A stretch of 64,000 nt of DNA from Sipunculus nudus (Eukaryota; Annelida; Sipuncula; Golfingiida; Sipunculidae). The position numbers were made by a program, and so were the translations under genes. Under the pieces are notes generated by a model. That model saw nothing but the letters and a program-made list of their open reading frames with translations. It made no database searches and was not told the DNA's origin. Location of the stretch: the NCBI GenBank assembly GCA_026874595.1, contig CM049319.1, positions 1,433,501-1,497,500 of the forward strand, written 5' to 3'. Shown here in pieces: positions 35,603-48,501 of this stretch (positions are counted from its first letter, which is position 1; every line of letters begins with the position of its first letter).

Positions 35603-37492
35603 GATCAGAATTTCCTTTTATGTTGCCTTATTGATAATGTATAAATTCCCTCTAATCCGACAAACCCTACGATCAAGTGTAGTCTTATAAAACACGGCTC
35701 ATGGCAATGAACACCTCAATCAATAAACAATTGTTACCAGCCGGAATGGCCCGCTGGGATTTCTGCATATACCGAAAAGATTCCGTGAAGTGGTTCCGTT
35801 CTTTGATGTATACCGTAAACACTCGCAGAACAAAATGTTAACCGTGTCTACTCGAATTTATTTTTGATTTTCTCATTAATCATCATTGCCAACTTTAATA
35901 TGTTCTCCTGGTTAACATCTTTCCACGAAATATAATAAATTATAAATTATATATAATGTAATAAATTGCGAATCAAATGATAGAGGTGAAAAATGTAGTC
36001 ATACTTATGCTGAAGACACGAATGAAAGTACATGTAATTCCTAATACTGATATACGTTTGTGTTATGTAAAGGTTGAAATTTGAAACCTTTATGTTATCT
36101 TGTTTGTACAACAGTATTCTTCTAATAGAATAACACCTACAGAAACTTATGCGGCAATACTTAATTTACCCGTAAGGGTATCCCAATTGACAGACTGAAA
36201 TCTCTGTAATTTTATATTTAGTAAACTGCTCATTTATCTGCGCAGGTAAAATTCGCTAATCCTAATCCGAGAGTAAGTTTACTCTTACCGTCAGGGTGGA
36301 CACAGCATTGTGCGTGCGTTCTCTTACGTCTTCAGTTCAACAATGCCTCGCCTGTGGGCATATAGTAGTACGCATGTGTGCTGGCACTGACCAATGCTTG
36401 CCAGGGGTGTCACTGCCAGTTTAAACTGACCCCTAACTTTCATGCTTTCCCTCAGGCGGGTATCAGATTGTATTTGCTTTCTGTCGAAGCTCGAGGAATA
36501 AGTTTGTGTTGTATGCTGACTTGTATTAATTTACCTAGTGCATTTGTAATGCTTTTTTGTAGAGTACTACCAGGATCTAGGTGTAAAAATCTATGTTTAT
36601 TCTGCTATACAAAGATATCAGGGCAAAACAAATAGTGGTTAAGTAAGTGTGAAATGCACTCTTCATATTTTTCCGTCACCATAAACTAGGTATGTAACAA
36701 TTAATCAAGTTCATATTCCACAAAATTATTTCAAACTAAAGTAGACGTCAGTGGAGCGCAATTCTACATTATTCGCTTCTTTTCTCTCATCCGCGCCAAA
36801 GATCACTTATATCAATATAGGCCAATCCATGTACAATATTTCATGGAGAGCAATAGTTTTTGCGTAATCTGATAATAAGACAAAGCTACAGACAGACAGA
36901 AACAGGTAAAAACATAATCTTCTTGGAGGAGGTAACCTACCAGATTAACCGTTTCATGAAGCAGTACCGTTTAATATCAAACCTATAGTTCAGGCACATC
37001 ACTCAGTTTAGGCGTCATATTTAAAAAAAATGAGAGTGCGTTAATATTTGACAGTCACTGTATGGTGAACAATGTTCGCAGGTGTAAAATAATACTTTCA
37101 TTTAAGCTCTTTTAAACCAAAATAATTTACAAATCTACTCTCTTAATCGTATAAACATTTAAAAATCCAGTCCTTTCACAGATATCTTTAAATATGTATT
37201 ACTAAACTTCTGTTATTGGCAGAACTGCTGGATATAACAACACCCATGTCACCCGCCCATTGTTGTATGACCCTCACCCCTTTTCTGTGTTATTCCTGTC
37301 ACCCTTATAATAAAATGTGACTTTTAAAGGTTAAAACGATTTGAAGTGAGGAGTTGCAATATTAATTTTCCGCTCTAAATTATAATTATTTTCAGAGCGA
37401 ATTCATTTAGAGGTTATTTATTTGTTTAGTTTCAACGCCATGCAGGAACAACACAATTATCAAATTAAATATGAAAATAAACTGATACACAT

Positions 37493-37789
37493 GAACAGAA
37501 GTGAAGCATAGCGCAGATACTTCTTAAGTTTATTAGAATATTAACTTTATTATGTTCACGTGTTATTTCACGACATGTGAAAGTAAATCTTGAACAGAAG
37601 TGAAGCATAGCGCAGATACTTCTTAATTTTATTAGAATATTAACTTTATTATGTTCACGTGTTATTTCACGACATGTGAAAGTAAATCTTGAACAGAAGT
37701 GAAGCATAGCGCAGATACTTCTTAAGTTTATTAGAATATTATCTTTATTATGTCACGTGTTATTTCACGACATTTGAAAGTAAATCTTT
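37493..37789. repeat. 99-bp tandem repeat, 3 copies
   Basis: Copies start at 37493, 37592 and 37691 with GAACAGAAGTGAAGCATAGC. The third lacks one base. Each carries the E-box-like CACGTG and an ACATGTGAAAG phrase. Confidence 0.93.
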
Positions 37790-38500
37790 TCCGACAGGGT
37801 TAAGTCATCTTTTTGCGACACGTGGAAGTTGCTGTTCGTGCAGGACTCGCAACGATAAAATGTTCGGTATTCAAATAATGGAACCAGAAAATTAATAAAA
37901 TAAAGCAAACACGATAGGGCATCGCTTTCCAGGCAGAGCCCTAATGACCACGTGATATGGTATTTCATATACGTGAAGACAAATTACACAGTATGAAAAT
38001 TATTTATAATTAAGTAAAATAAATTTAAGGCAATGCTTTACATATTATTATAATGGATGAAGTGCATGGTAATAAATGTAAAAATATAGGCAGAATATAC
38101 CATGAAAGGAACTTTTTCTTCTTATCAACATTTTGTGTTCAATATATAAATAGAAAAGATTGTTTCTTGGTTTCTGCGGGATCTATAGTGAAGCGCTTCA
38201 AAACAAACTTGTAAAATAACATTAGACCTAAATTTCTATAAAATTCAATATGTTTCTATAATTCATGATAACACATTAAATCAATTTAAGAGTAATGCTC
38301 TTTTGGTAGGTATGTTATGTATATAGATTCTTAAATAACACATGCGTGTGCCATTACTAAAATAGATTTAAATATCTTATGTATCTCACCGTATATGACA
38401 TTAAAATTAATAAATTAACTTTCGGGGGTTGGAAGTTATATTTTAAACATTTAGAAATATTTAACAGATTTATCGGTATAAAGTATTGCTGAATCCCATG

Positions 38501-38538
38501 CATATATACATACATACATACATACAAACATTTATATA

Positions 38539-38588
<50 letters not shown>
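38501..38588. repeat. (CATA)n and (TA)n compound microsatellite
   Basis: Five CATA units are followed by about 27 TA units with one interruption. Confidence 0.94.
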
Positions 38589-38593
<5 letters not shown>

Positions 38594-40188
38594 GAGAATA
38601 AACATTATTTTGCCCGACTGATAGACCGCAAAAGGCCATTATTCAATATAAATCTTACACGCACAGAAGCAGAAACACCCCCAGAAATCAATTAACATTC
38701 AGTTCGCTGAGTAGACAACCAATTTCACTTGCTCTATAATTTCTAGATATGTATGGTTGTATGTATAGGACTGCTGGTGTACCTGAAGACGATTCATATA
38801 CAATGTAAAATGCGGAGAGGTTCGGTTATATATAAAAAAATGAACGTTATTGCATTCAGCCCGTGCAGGTACTGGAAAACTAATATGTCTGTACGACAGG
38901 TTTAATATAGGGTTACCTGGGTGTGAACCAATATACCTTTGTCTATCGGTGTCCTGGTTTATTTGATATGCTTACTGATACGCTTATATCTTTGCAATCC
39001 GGCTAAAAAACTTATGAACCTAGCTACAGACTTCGAGACTTCGATAAAAAAAAATCAGAGATTCTCAAGATAAAGGCAATATATAAACGTTGTTAGATTA
39101 AGTGCTTAAGATCATGTCTTTCCTCATTATGTGTCAACAACAATGCCTTTCGCTTTACATGTTTAAACCTTATACATGTTATGTTTTTGGACAAATATCG
39201 GTAAAAAATCTAAACATATTAAGCATAACTTGATACATGTTAAGCTTCTAAGCGGGATATTTTGACATTTAAATGCTAAGCGCTGTTTTACAGTTTACTT
39301 TGATGCACCATTCTTTAAAAATGTCCACGAATATTACAACGCTAATTGACTATCAAGAACGTACAATTGTTGTTCTCTTGATATACTGAGGAGCTATTTC
39401 AATTATTCGTGAATGCTGTGGTTTTGCCTTCAGAAGGTGTCTGTTGTTTTTACGTCATGGGTTTATCTTAAGACAGATCATCAGGACAGCTGTCTGTATC
39501 CGCACGATCAGATATCTGATCAATTTGTGATTTTTCCTGCCGGTTGATCCAAAAATGCATATTCCAACAGAAGATCTAGTACAATGCCCCCAGTACCCAA
39601 AATGATCCTTATTATTTCGCATTTATAACCTGTGTCTTAGAAAGAATATTCTAAAATTCACTGAAATTTGATTGTCCACGCAGTCAACAACATTAAAGTA
39701 AAAAAAGTCAACATTAGTGACATTGAGACAAGGTGACGATTTGTCACTAGAATGTACTGATTCACATAGCATAATATAAATGACGTATTGGCGTATTTTC
39801 CTTCAGATAAACATATTCGAGTTACCATTTGACTCTCTATACTGTCATGTATGCACTCTAAACATATTAATATACTGGCCAATTCACGACCAAGACAATT
39901 AATTCCACGAACAATCTTGTATTTCCTGTTTCTGCAGTTACCTTATACATGTACCTTCTAAAATCGTGAGCCAAAGTAGTCGATAACTAGTCCGTTTATA
40001 TTAGAGTAATAGTATTTGATAATGCACATATATTCATATGAACTTTTTTATGATTGCTGTGATGCTATCGACATTAATGCATGTAGATTTAGTATGGGAT
40101 TGTGTAAGCGTTATGTACAGTTTTTGGTGTGTTTGTGTGTGTCTGTTTGTGTTTCGATATCCTCCTGCGTGTCCTGCATGTGTCCCAG

Positions 40189-40275
40189 CTTGCGTTCGAA
40201 TAAATACTCAAGAATCAGAAGGTAAAAACCACGTTTGGCGGAAAATCAGAAAGACAAACGGCGGTGACAGTTCAA
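40189..40275 (+). CDS. Candidate 87-nt host exon (plus strand)
   Basis: Pyrimidine-rich acceptor (GTCCTGCATGTGTCCCAG) and strong donor CAA|GTGAGT. The open frame gives CVRINTQESEGKNHVWRKIR and then KTNGGDSS. It starts with two bases of a split codon and ends with one, the same 1-1 symmetry as the exon at 28781-28852, so the two could be joined in frame. The peptide is basic and polar; function unknown. Confidence 0.42.
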
Positions 40276-41370
40276 GTGAGTACAGGTGTTCCCTGGCATA
40301 CTTATAGCGCAGCTTGTATTTGTTTACCGTGGAAGCCCCAATGTGGCCAGCGCAAGGGAAAGTGTACACAGAACATGGACACTTCATAAGCCGCTAACTG
40401 TTCATGCATTATCCCGTGGTATCGGGGTCGGCGGGGGATATTCTGCTGGAGAATCTTGGTAGTTGTTAATAGTGTGTAGCTCCCACGTAGTCTATTCTTT
40501 ACCGGTAAATATTTAATACACACAGCCGCGGGGAAGTCTTGTTGGTCGGATTGACACAAGATCTAAAGTTTGTATCAAATGGTGTAGGTGTTTATCTTGA
40601 GATGATTGGACTTTTGTCACCTTGCCTCGCGGACTTGAACAAACACCACCAGTTATTCAAGGTTAGGAGACATTTGGTGTTAGGTTTTAGCGTTTATATA
40701 CTACTTCGCTCGTTGTCTTGGAATTGCAGTTTATTTACTTGACTGGAAGTGTCGACTTTCAAAATTTGATAAACAGTACAAGTGTCTTTGGAAAAGTTTT
40801 GAAACACTGAACATGCAGTGACAGATTGATTGCCGATCTCTAGACAATTATAACATAGCATCGCTCCAATAAATTAGGTAAAAGATAAAGTATTTACATT
40901 ATAAAACGGCATCATCTCGGGTAAGAGCTGCGTTTTCCACTTACCTCCGAACAAGGATATAGAAACGGATTCAGACATGGATACAAACACGTTCGGTGTG
41001 TTTCTATATGCACGATGGCAAAAAGAATGGATTGGTAGATTCGCCCATTTAACTTGGCATGGTTTAACATCATAGTTAAAGATCCTTCCTAATTATTAAT
41101 TTTATTTTATTTAAGACATTTCCTAGGTATCATAATTCATTCCCAACTGTATCCGTGCGAAATCCCTCTCTGTAATTATGTCCAATACTAGTAGAAACCA
41201 GATTTACGCTTTTTATAATCAAATACTTTGGCAACCTGTGTCGAACCAAATCTGTCCCGTTGATGGAGGCAGGTAAGGTGAAGTGAACAAAATGAATTTT
41301 CTCAAACACGTATAAGACGCATGTTGAATGTGCTCTCTCTGTTTAGGCTAAATCTGACAGAGTCAAGGAC

Positions 41371-41475
41371 CACCTCCTTAGTACGTCAAAACCTTCTTAG
41401 GAAGTCACGGATCCCCTTATTACGTCACAGAGCACCTCCTAATTACTTCTCGGATCACCTCCTTATTACGTCATC
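41371..41475. repeat. CACCTCCTTATTACGTCA-type direct repeats
   Basis: Three TACGTCA motifs (41382, 41421, 41467) and two degenerate versions, each preceded by CCTC or CCCC-type phrases, spaced about 20-25 bases. TACGTCA resembles the CRE/ATF core, so a regulatory array is possible but untested. Confidence 0.55.
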
Positions 41476-42475
41476 CCAGTATTACGGACGCTTTAGGCAG
41501 CGCTTAATTGATAAATAACCTGTAGAAGGCGGACACCTCTATCTTTTGAAGATACTTAAATTCAACCAGTGCTCGTCTTTGCGAGGTACCTTTTTTCACT
41601 CTTGGAATATGTCTTTTTTTAGGGCGTTTCCTTTGAAATGCAGTCGCTGCAGAATTACTTTCCCTTCAAAAACTCAAATCATAGCAAACGAAATATATAG
41701 TTAATATTTTATGAATCTCTTTATGTTCGTTTTTGTATTAAAATCAACATTATACTTCTAGAAACATCCACATACATTAGTATTTGCTAGAAATGTTTAC
41801 ACGTATTTTGTCATTTAGGGGACGCATTAAGTTTATTCAGGTGTTTTATCGCCCTATGGCCACCAGAAACTAACGATAGCATGCCACCTAAACGTCGATT
41901 TTAAATAAACTGAATGGCCCCTTTCAGTTTATTTTAAAGAGGTCTGAATGTCATGCTGCCATGGTTAACCAGCAATCAGCTTCCGGCCATTCATATCCAA
42001 CCAAAGGCTCCGCCTAAATGCATCAAAACTTTTCCTATAAGTATACGCTCTGGCTGTTATTGTTTAATATAATGTATCAATGACACTTAAAAATGGTGTT
42101 CACTTAATTGTCTTTTTCGTTCCTTTTTTACATGTCCAAAAGGATGGGTCCCAGATTTCAGGGGAAAAGGGGATACAGTGGCATTAGTTGTCCTTGTAAA
42201 AAGCTCTGTCCGCCAGAACTGATATCTAATTCTAAAACAAGGCTTGTCTTTGCATGAATTCAGAAATAAAGAACAGCCATGAATGTTCTTATTCAAACCG
42301 TTGTAAAGGACAATATATGGGTCACTTAAATGTACATTTGAAAAAAAGAAGATGCAATAAAAAAAGAGATATTTTATCATACGGCTAATAAATTGACTTG
42401 CATTGTATTTACCTTAAATTATCAGCGGCTGCACTTAATTCCCCTGAAGTGACATGAAGTAAATGTCCATCCACA

Positions 42476-42565
42476 GGTGGCCGGTCATAACCTTTTATTA
42501 TGCCGTGTTGATTTATCACGGGTGGCCGGTCATAACGCCTCATTATGCCGTGATGATTTATCGTG
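42476..42565. repeat. 45-bp tandem duplication
   Basis: GGTGGCCGGTCATAAC starts both units at 42476 and 42521. The second half of each unit (TATGCCGTG, then TTTATC) is also kept. Confidence 0.85.
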
Positions 42566-43004
42566 ATATACTGGATCAACCTGGGTGTGTCCTGGAAGTT
42601 GATTGGTAGATGTTGACCATGATACTGAAACCAACATCAGCCCAGAATAATGAGTCCACATGAACTGACAAAGTTTGATGAGGTTAATAATTCACTTACA
42701 TCTGCCTTTTCAATCTGTTGTTTGTCTGTTTGTGTAATAAGATGTCTTTAAAAAGACATGTTAGTTTCAGTATAATTCTAGCATTTGTGGAGGTTGTCTT
42801 GGACCGTTACTGGTGCAGACTTCTGGTGGCAGATTTTTGTATTATAAGAGAGATTTATCGCTCTAAAGGGAGATTCCATGGGGTAGAGAATAACTGGAGG
42901 TATATATTGAGCAAGCAAGCTCATTCTACAAAAGGTGTAGCAATGATCAGAACCTAATCAAGTTTAGAAATATGTGAAATACCCTGAAATACACATTTAT
43001 CCGT

Positions 43005-43134
43005 CGACAAACAACAACGTCCTTATATCGGATCAAGCCTTTATATGGATGTAAGGCGGACACAGAACGGAGATGACCGTAAACAAACGTGGTAACAATG
43101 AACATTAGTTTAACTAACTGCCGTAAGGTGGCGC
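43005..43134 (-). repeat. Element 1 3' LTR (130 bp)
   Basis: Matches the 5' LTR except for a missing 3 bases in the ACAAC run and one A/C change. TATA box at 43039-43045. Confidence 0.9.
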
Positions 43135-43150
43135 AACCACCTCCTTTACC
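43135..43150 (-). other. Element 1 polypurine tract
   Basis: GTAAAGGAGGTGGTT on the minus strand just before the 3' LTR, the expected plus-strand primer site. Confidence 0.6.
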
Positions 43151-43405
43151 TTCACCAAGGAAAGTAAGACACATCAACATAGAAATAATCACACTGCTGG
43201 CCAGGCTAGAGTTCACATTCCTCACTGATGAAGGTACTGAAGTAATTAGGATACAGCACAACTGGGTTTAGGTGAGCGGCGCTAGGCTCACACTCACTTA
43301 ATACAGGAAATAAAAGGGTACCACAACAGTGAGTTGTGGGGTCATTGAGCATGCAACATAGATAATAATAAAATGAGTTCTTAATGTAAAACGAACAAGG
43401 TAACA

Positions 43406-44566
43406 CTAGTCCATGACCCATGTACCACTATCCTGCCAGGCTGGGGGTTTTCTTGACCGTGAGGACCGGCGTAGTGGAGTGTTGAGGGTAATGTTATCCA
43501 CAAGCAGGGCGGGCGAAGAGGGTTTGGACAACTCAGACGTGGCTATCACGTGATTCTCTGGTATCCGATGCTCTGGTGATGGGCCGGCTGGGGGGTCGGG
43601 CTGAAGTACTATTTCAGGTGGCACAGGTGGCGGATACTGCGCAGGATAGTGATCCGTTGTTGCCATAGGAGGCGCTGTCTGTGGCGCTGCATGCGCTGAC
43701 TCAGTGTCAGAATCAGAACAGTTGTCCAAGCCTCTGACGGGGCCAGTGTGTGGGCCACCTAAGGAGGTAGATATGACAGGATAACAATCTGCGATTCTCA
43801 CATCATAACACTTAGACCGAAACTGAGACTTAGTGAATTTTCTGACCTGGCAAGTTGTATCAGACACCTCTGTAACCATGTATTTGTCTCTTGCTCTGGT
43901 TTTATCTCGGTCAGCATACAGGTATACGAGGTCCCCGACTTGAAGGTCATATTGGCGAGACTGTGATTTGCCACTAGATTTAGCCGTAGCACTGGGACCA
44001 TGATTTTGTTCGCGGGTAAAGTGTTGTTGTAGGATAATTTGACGGTCATCAATAGGTAATTGCTCACCTGTTATCTGATCCCGTTGGGTCCATATTTCCC
44101 TTGCGGAAAGACCAGCTTTCCGGATTCTGGTATTCATGTTGGCTGTGGCTTGAGCCAGTGTTAGCTTAGTTAAAGGGCCACCTTCGGGGCAAATCTTGAG
44201 GCATTCTAAACCGAGCTCATTGATGGCATGTTCGGCGACAGGGTTTTTATTTATTTTTTTTGACCGGCCAAGCTCCAGGGTTATTCCATGGGCTTTAAGT
44301 AGGGGCTCGCTGGCAAGGGCCTGGAAACCTGGGGCCTGATCCACCCTGATGTGCACACCGTAATCCCCCAGTGATCGCAGCTCGGCGCACATGGTCAGTA
44401 TGGCGTCTCGTAACGTACGTTGTTGCTCATTGTCGATCAGCATTGTGAGGGTGTAAGATGAAACAGTCTCGCGTAGTATGAGAATGTACTGGCGATAGCG
44501 GCGCATAACATCGGCACTGAATGACAAACCGATCCGGTCTGGGGGTGCTGTGGATGATTGTTGAAT
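43406..44566 (-). pseudogene. pol: Element 1 integrase core and C-terminal module
   Basis: The DDE triad is complete: Asp in SFSADV, Asp in HIRVDQAPGF, and Glu in NPVAEHAINE, exactly 35 residues after the second Asp. A GPY/F-like module follows (VGDLVYLYADRD), then a proline-rich tail and an RRSSRSRKPP motif at the C-terminus. No internal stop. Integrase inserts the cDNA into host DNA in the nucleus. Confidence 0.85.
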
Positions 44567-46125
44567 TTAGCTGATTGGGGACTGACCGTAGGGTAGTGCA
44601 GTGATGACATGACGAACAAACTAATTCGATAGCTCTAGCCAGGTCAAGAGCATAAAAATAGCGTGAGGTAACCTGTTTCATCTGGTGGCGACTAGGATGG
44701 TCAAAGCGGATGTGGATGGCTGTAAGGAGTCCATCCAAGACCTTGCGTGGCACAACAATACGCTCTCGCGTTGGTTGAAAAGGCAGATCAGTTCGTACAA
44801 TGAGGAGACCATCTCTAGCGATGGTGACGTTATTGAGGTACCTCTTGACATCAGGAATTTTGGTTATTTTCTTGGATGGACGCGTGCCCTGTGACAGATG
44901 GGAGTGAGTACGTTTCAGATCAGGGCACTCATGTTGGATAGCGTGCCAGGCTGCGTGGCTGGTAAATGGCATACTGTTTGAACCGACGATGACGTCACGT
45001 ATGGTCAATTTTCGGATGACAGAGTCCTCAGTCTCCTGTACAAAAACACACAACTGACAGCTTTGGTCAGGACAAGTCAAAGGATTTCTGCTAGCATAGT
45101 CTGATGGTAAGTTGGCCTCACCTGCGATATGACGGACCGTGACCTGGTACCGACTTACGATGGACAAAAATGTTGTCACTCGGGAGCTGGTAGAGAACTC
45201 TCCTCTGCAGAGTTTTTTGTAGGCTAATACGCATGGGCGACTGTCTGTCAGTACCTGGGTAGTATGGTGCGATTGAGTAATATAGGGGGAGAAATGCTTC
45301 ACAGCTGCTCCGATGCATAGTGCCTCCATCTCACACGGAAGCCATGTTATTTGGTGTTTACGGAGCTTTGCATTAAAGAACCCTGCCAAATGGAGTTTAT
45401 CATCTCGCAGTACATATAGTGTGGCACCTATACCACATTGTTTTACAGATCCGTCAGCGACGACCCAGAGACAGTTGTCTGGTCTCGGCAAAGTAATTAC
45501 CTTATTGTCACGGAGGCGTAACTGAGAATGTGTGAATGTGGTTAATAGCTCATCAGTCCATTCAATTTTGTCACGAGATGGCTTGCCTGCAGTGTGCCTT
45601 TCGAGGGGGTCCAGCAGGTCAGCATACCCGGGCAGCACCCGACTGAGCACTTTGTATGCGCCGATATATGATCTTAACCCTTTGATTGTGGATGGGGGCT
45701 CCACAGAAGATAGTGCGGCGATTCTGTGAGGGCTAGCTTTGAGGGTACCACTGGACCAAACCCATCCAAGAATAACTGTTGTTGTAGGGCATATGATAGT
45801 TTTCGCTGCGTGTAGGCTGATGTTGTTACGTTTGAGGGAGGCAAGGACCTGGCCCCAGTGATTTAATAGATCTTCCGGTGTGTCACCTCCCACGAAGAGA
45901 TCATCAGCTATTTTAGCTACACATCCTTCTTGAATGAAATCACCGAGCACTCTGCACATCAGCTCCTCCAGACATGTTTCAGATCCAGGCATGCCCATGG
46001 CACACCTGGTATACAAGCGTATCCCTTTGAAAGGTGTGACTACACCACAATATTTCATCGAAGACTGGGAAAGGGGGATTTGGTAGAATGCATGGCGAAG
46101 GTCGGTAACTATGATGTATTTCCAC
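44567..46125 (-). pseudogene. pol: Element 1 RT, RNase H and integrase zinc finger
   Basis: Contains RT motif A (VTDLRHAFYQ), the MGMPGSE segment and the catalytic Asp pair in IADDLFVGG (ADD in place of the more common YxDD; the Tyr is replaced by Ala). RNase H follows with ADGSVKQCG, EMEALC, LTDSRPCV and the final Asp in LPSDYASRNP. An HxxxH...CxxC integrase finger (HPSRH...CSSC) is near the end. A one-base shift in an A/T run (44566-44568) separates it from the integrase core. Confidence 0.82.
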
Positions 46126-47289
46126 TCTTATGTCTCTGAGGACACTGTCCACGTTCGGCATGAGGGAGGGCTGGGGTTTACTGTACTGTCCTACTTCCCC
46201 GAATGAGGTCACCAGCCGACTCCCCCCGTTCGGTTTTTTTACCAGAAATGACAGGTTTAGGTATTCAACACAGACGTTCACTTCCTCGGGTTTAGCGAAG
46301 ACTCCGGCAGATTCAAGCTCATCAAATTTCTGTTGGAGTTCAATCATTGACTTCCGGTTGTAATGTGGTATACGGCCCTTCCGTTGTGGGGGGAGGGTCG
46401 GGCCCATATTGACAACTGCCTCAATTTTCCCACTGACCCCGTTATACTTAGATATAGTGGGTTTAAACACACTGTCATAATCCATGTTCAGGTCAGTAAA
46501 CATGTCGCGTATTGTTTTGGGTAGACATTGATCCGGATCGACTGATACCTGATGGGAATGGGAACCACTGGCTGTTTCGCGAGACATAACAACCTTATTG
46601 GCCTGGGGGTCACATACTGTAGGTAGTGTTTGATCCTCAGAGACTTGCGATATATGATGTAACTGGCATAAGTGTTCATTGCGTTTAAGTAATATAGCCT
46701 CTTCTGTGGTATTTACGAGTCGCAAAGTGTGGCCAATGGACTGTATTTCTTGAGGAGCAGGCCATGCTTTGTCTGGGCTAACATGTTTGTTGCATGGTGC
46801 GTCAAACCGTGGTTCAAGTGCCCAAACAGAGTCAGGTTCAGTGTCATGTGGTGCCTCTAAATCAATATATTCACCCGGAAGAACTACAGTCTGTTTAGGG
46901 GGGGCACGAATCAAGAATATCTGGGCAGGCCTGGTTGAAACATCACTATTACGTGGGGTTTTGTAATATACAACATCAGTTCCATGAATGACAACTTGTT
47001 TCTTGGCAGAACGTATGGCTATGTCATTGTCAGTGAGAAAGGGAGTGCCAGCTAGTATTTCGACATCTAGTTGTTTTACCACAAGGGCGTCGAGCTGGAA
47101 TGTATATGGCCCTCTGGTTAATTCGCAGTGAACCTCACCTATAATATCCAGTGGCGTGACGCCATCCGCCTGTCTGGCCATCTGGGATGCAGGGGTTATA
47201 GGTAAGCCAATGGCATGAGCCGAGGATTCTTTGATCATATTAGTAGTCGCACCAGTGTCAAGTGTGAGATGGACCAACTTGTTGTTAAA
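46126..47289 (-). pseudogene. pol: Element 1 protease and RT N-terminal part
   Basis: The aspartic protease active site LDTGAT lies about 10 residues in (near 47260). A linker follows, then the RT fingers: a KGRIPHYNRKS segment, a LNLSFLVKKPNGGSRLVTSF strand (the usual FVxKKxGxxRxVxDF motif), and a palm helix. The frame breaks by one base at about 46125, directly before the motif that carries the first catalytic Asp (VTDLRHAFYQIPL, in the next segment). Confidence 0.8.
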
Positions 47290-47292
47290 TTA

Positions 47293-47667
47293 TGTGTTCA
47301 GATAGGGGGATTGCTCAACATTACATCTACGGACACTGGGTGTGTCGAATAAGGCGCAAGGCACATCATCCCTACCTCCGTGGTCTTCGATACACTCCTC
47401 GTAATTACTACTGTCCTCCACTTCAGTAATAAGGCGCGATCTAGCCATATATCGCCTGTCACTGTCAGGCAAGAATTTGCATTCACTTAGATTGTGAGAT
47501 GTGTAAGGTCGGTTAGCCGTTTTGCATAGTATGCACGATTTTCGTCTTTTGAATACTGGGCGTGAACTGTTGGTCGGAACGAATCTCTGTTTATGGGCAG
47601 CTAGTGTGGCTGTGCGCATGGCTCTCGTGTCCTCAGTAGTGTTTAACTCTTCTAGTAGAGAGGTAAA
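47293..47667 (-). pseudogene. Element 1 zinc knuckle segment
   Basis: Frame continuing from gag after the shift. It holds a zinc-binding motif CxxC-x9-H-x4-C (CILCKTA...H...C), longer between C and H than the usual x4 retroviral knuckle. An acidic stretch follows (TEVEDSSNYEECIED). It ends at TAA 47290-47292, directly upstream of the protease in the same frame, so the stop looks like a point mutation inside a gag-pol fusion. Confidence 0.65.
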
Positions 47668-48335
47668 GCCTGGGATATTTCCGGTTTGATGGAAGCAAGT
47701 GACTTATTCCTGAGCTCAGTCCCGTATTTTTGTTTGACCAAGCGAGGCAAACCAACATGAATGAGCTGGAGCCATATCACGACGACAGTGTTCTCGAGTG
47801 TTGGGGTTAAATCTTCGTCCTCTGACACATTTGCTCCGTGATGGGTGATGCCACAATCAGTCGTTAACAGATTGTCTTCGAAGAACGCCATTATACGTTG
47901 ATATAGGTCCTCAGGGCGTTCATCAGGTGATAGTTTGATATTGGCCAGATCCAGAAAGTGTGAGCCCGTGGACTGGAAACCGTAATGCTGTCTTATCAGG
48001 TACCAAATGCCTTTGAGGGAAGTTGATCCTTTTATTATGGAATTTCGTGAAATCACTGTGCAGTAATTAGCGATTTGACCCAGCATAAGTTCTAAATGGG
48101 CAGTTTTCTGCGCTGCAGTAAGTCTGCTGTCAGCAGCTACGCTTGGCCCGTCATCACTAAAACCTCTGTTTGGGTTGGAGGCGGTTTTCCTTTGCCAAGT
48201 AACATCTCCTAAGAAGGGAGCAAAGTTCCTGTCTAAGGACAATATATAAATAAGGTTTTGTTTCCAGTTCTCAAAGGAATTCACAGTTTCATGAGTGGTC
48301 AGCTGCTATTGTTTCGGCGCTCTGGGAGTTGCCAT
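47652..48335 (-). pseudogene. gag: Element 1 gag, broken
   Basis: The best start is the ATG at 48335. The tenth codon is TAG (48306-48308), after which the frame stays open for about 215 codons to 47652. The region encodes a Gag-like helical protein ([12 protein letters not shown] at the N-terminus; a [15 protein letters not shown] segment typical of capsid C-terminal helices). Near 47668 the frame that continues into the zinc knuckle shifts by one base. The structural protein would package the element RNA. Whether TAG is read through or is simply a mutation cannot be told from one copy. Confidence 0.7.
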
Positions 48336-48501
48336 GCTTTTACTTTAGCAGGAGATGTACAATTACAACTGTGGGCGATAATACCTGCGTTTGGCGGCTT
48401 GTCACTGGTTCAGGCAGAATGTCTATGGATCCGGGCACTTGTGGGCTACAAAGTGTGAGTGCTGTTGTATAGGGTCTTCTTTGCGACGAAGACGTGGGCT
48501 A

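Larger units (their letters stand above)
34860..40188. other. Intergenic or intronic stretch
   Basis: Mostly AT-rich non-coding DNA. An acceptor at 36455 followed by open frames is noted under findings. Arrays inside are listed separately. Confidence 0.4.
40276..43004. other. Intergenic or intronic stretch
   Basis: No gene recognised. A GTAAGG donor at 41274 preceded by an open frame is the only further splice-like signal. Two short repeat blocks are listed separately. Confidence 0.4.

Noticed and set aside
37493..37789. Three direct repeats considered as a CRISPR-like array
   Set aside because: Units are contiguous 99-bp copies without spacers, in eukaryotic DNA.
39536..39552. CTGCCGGTTGATCC resembles the 5' end of 18S rRNA
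   Set aside because: The order of the two half-motifs is reversed and no rRNA sequence follows.
42087..42380. Minus-strand frame with a hydrophobic signal-like start
   Set aside because: Hydrophobicity follows from AT-rich codons; no promoter, splice or family support.
44685..46363. Plus-strand open frames across element 1
   Set aside because: They are antisense to clear RT and RNase H domains.
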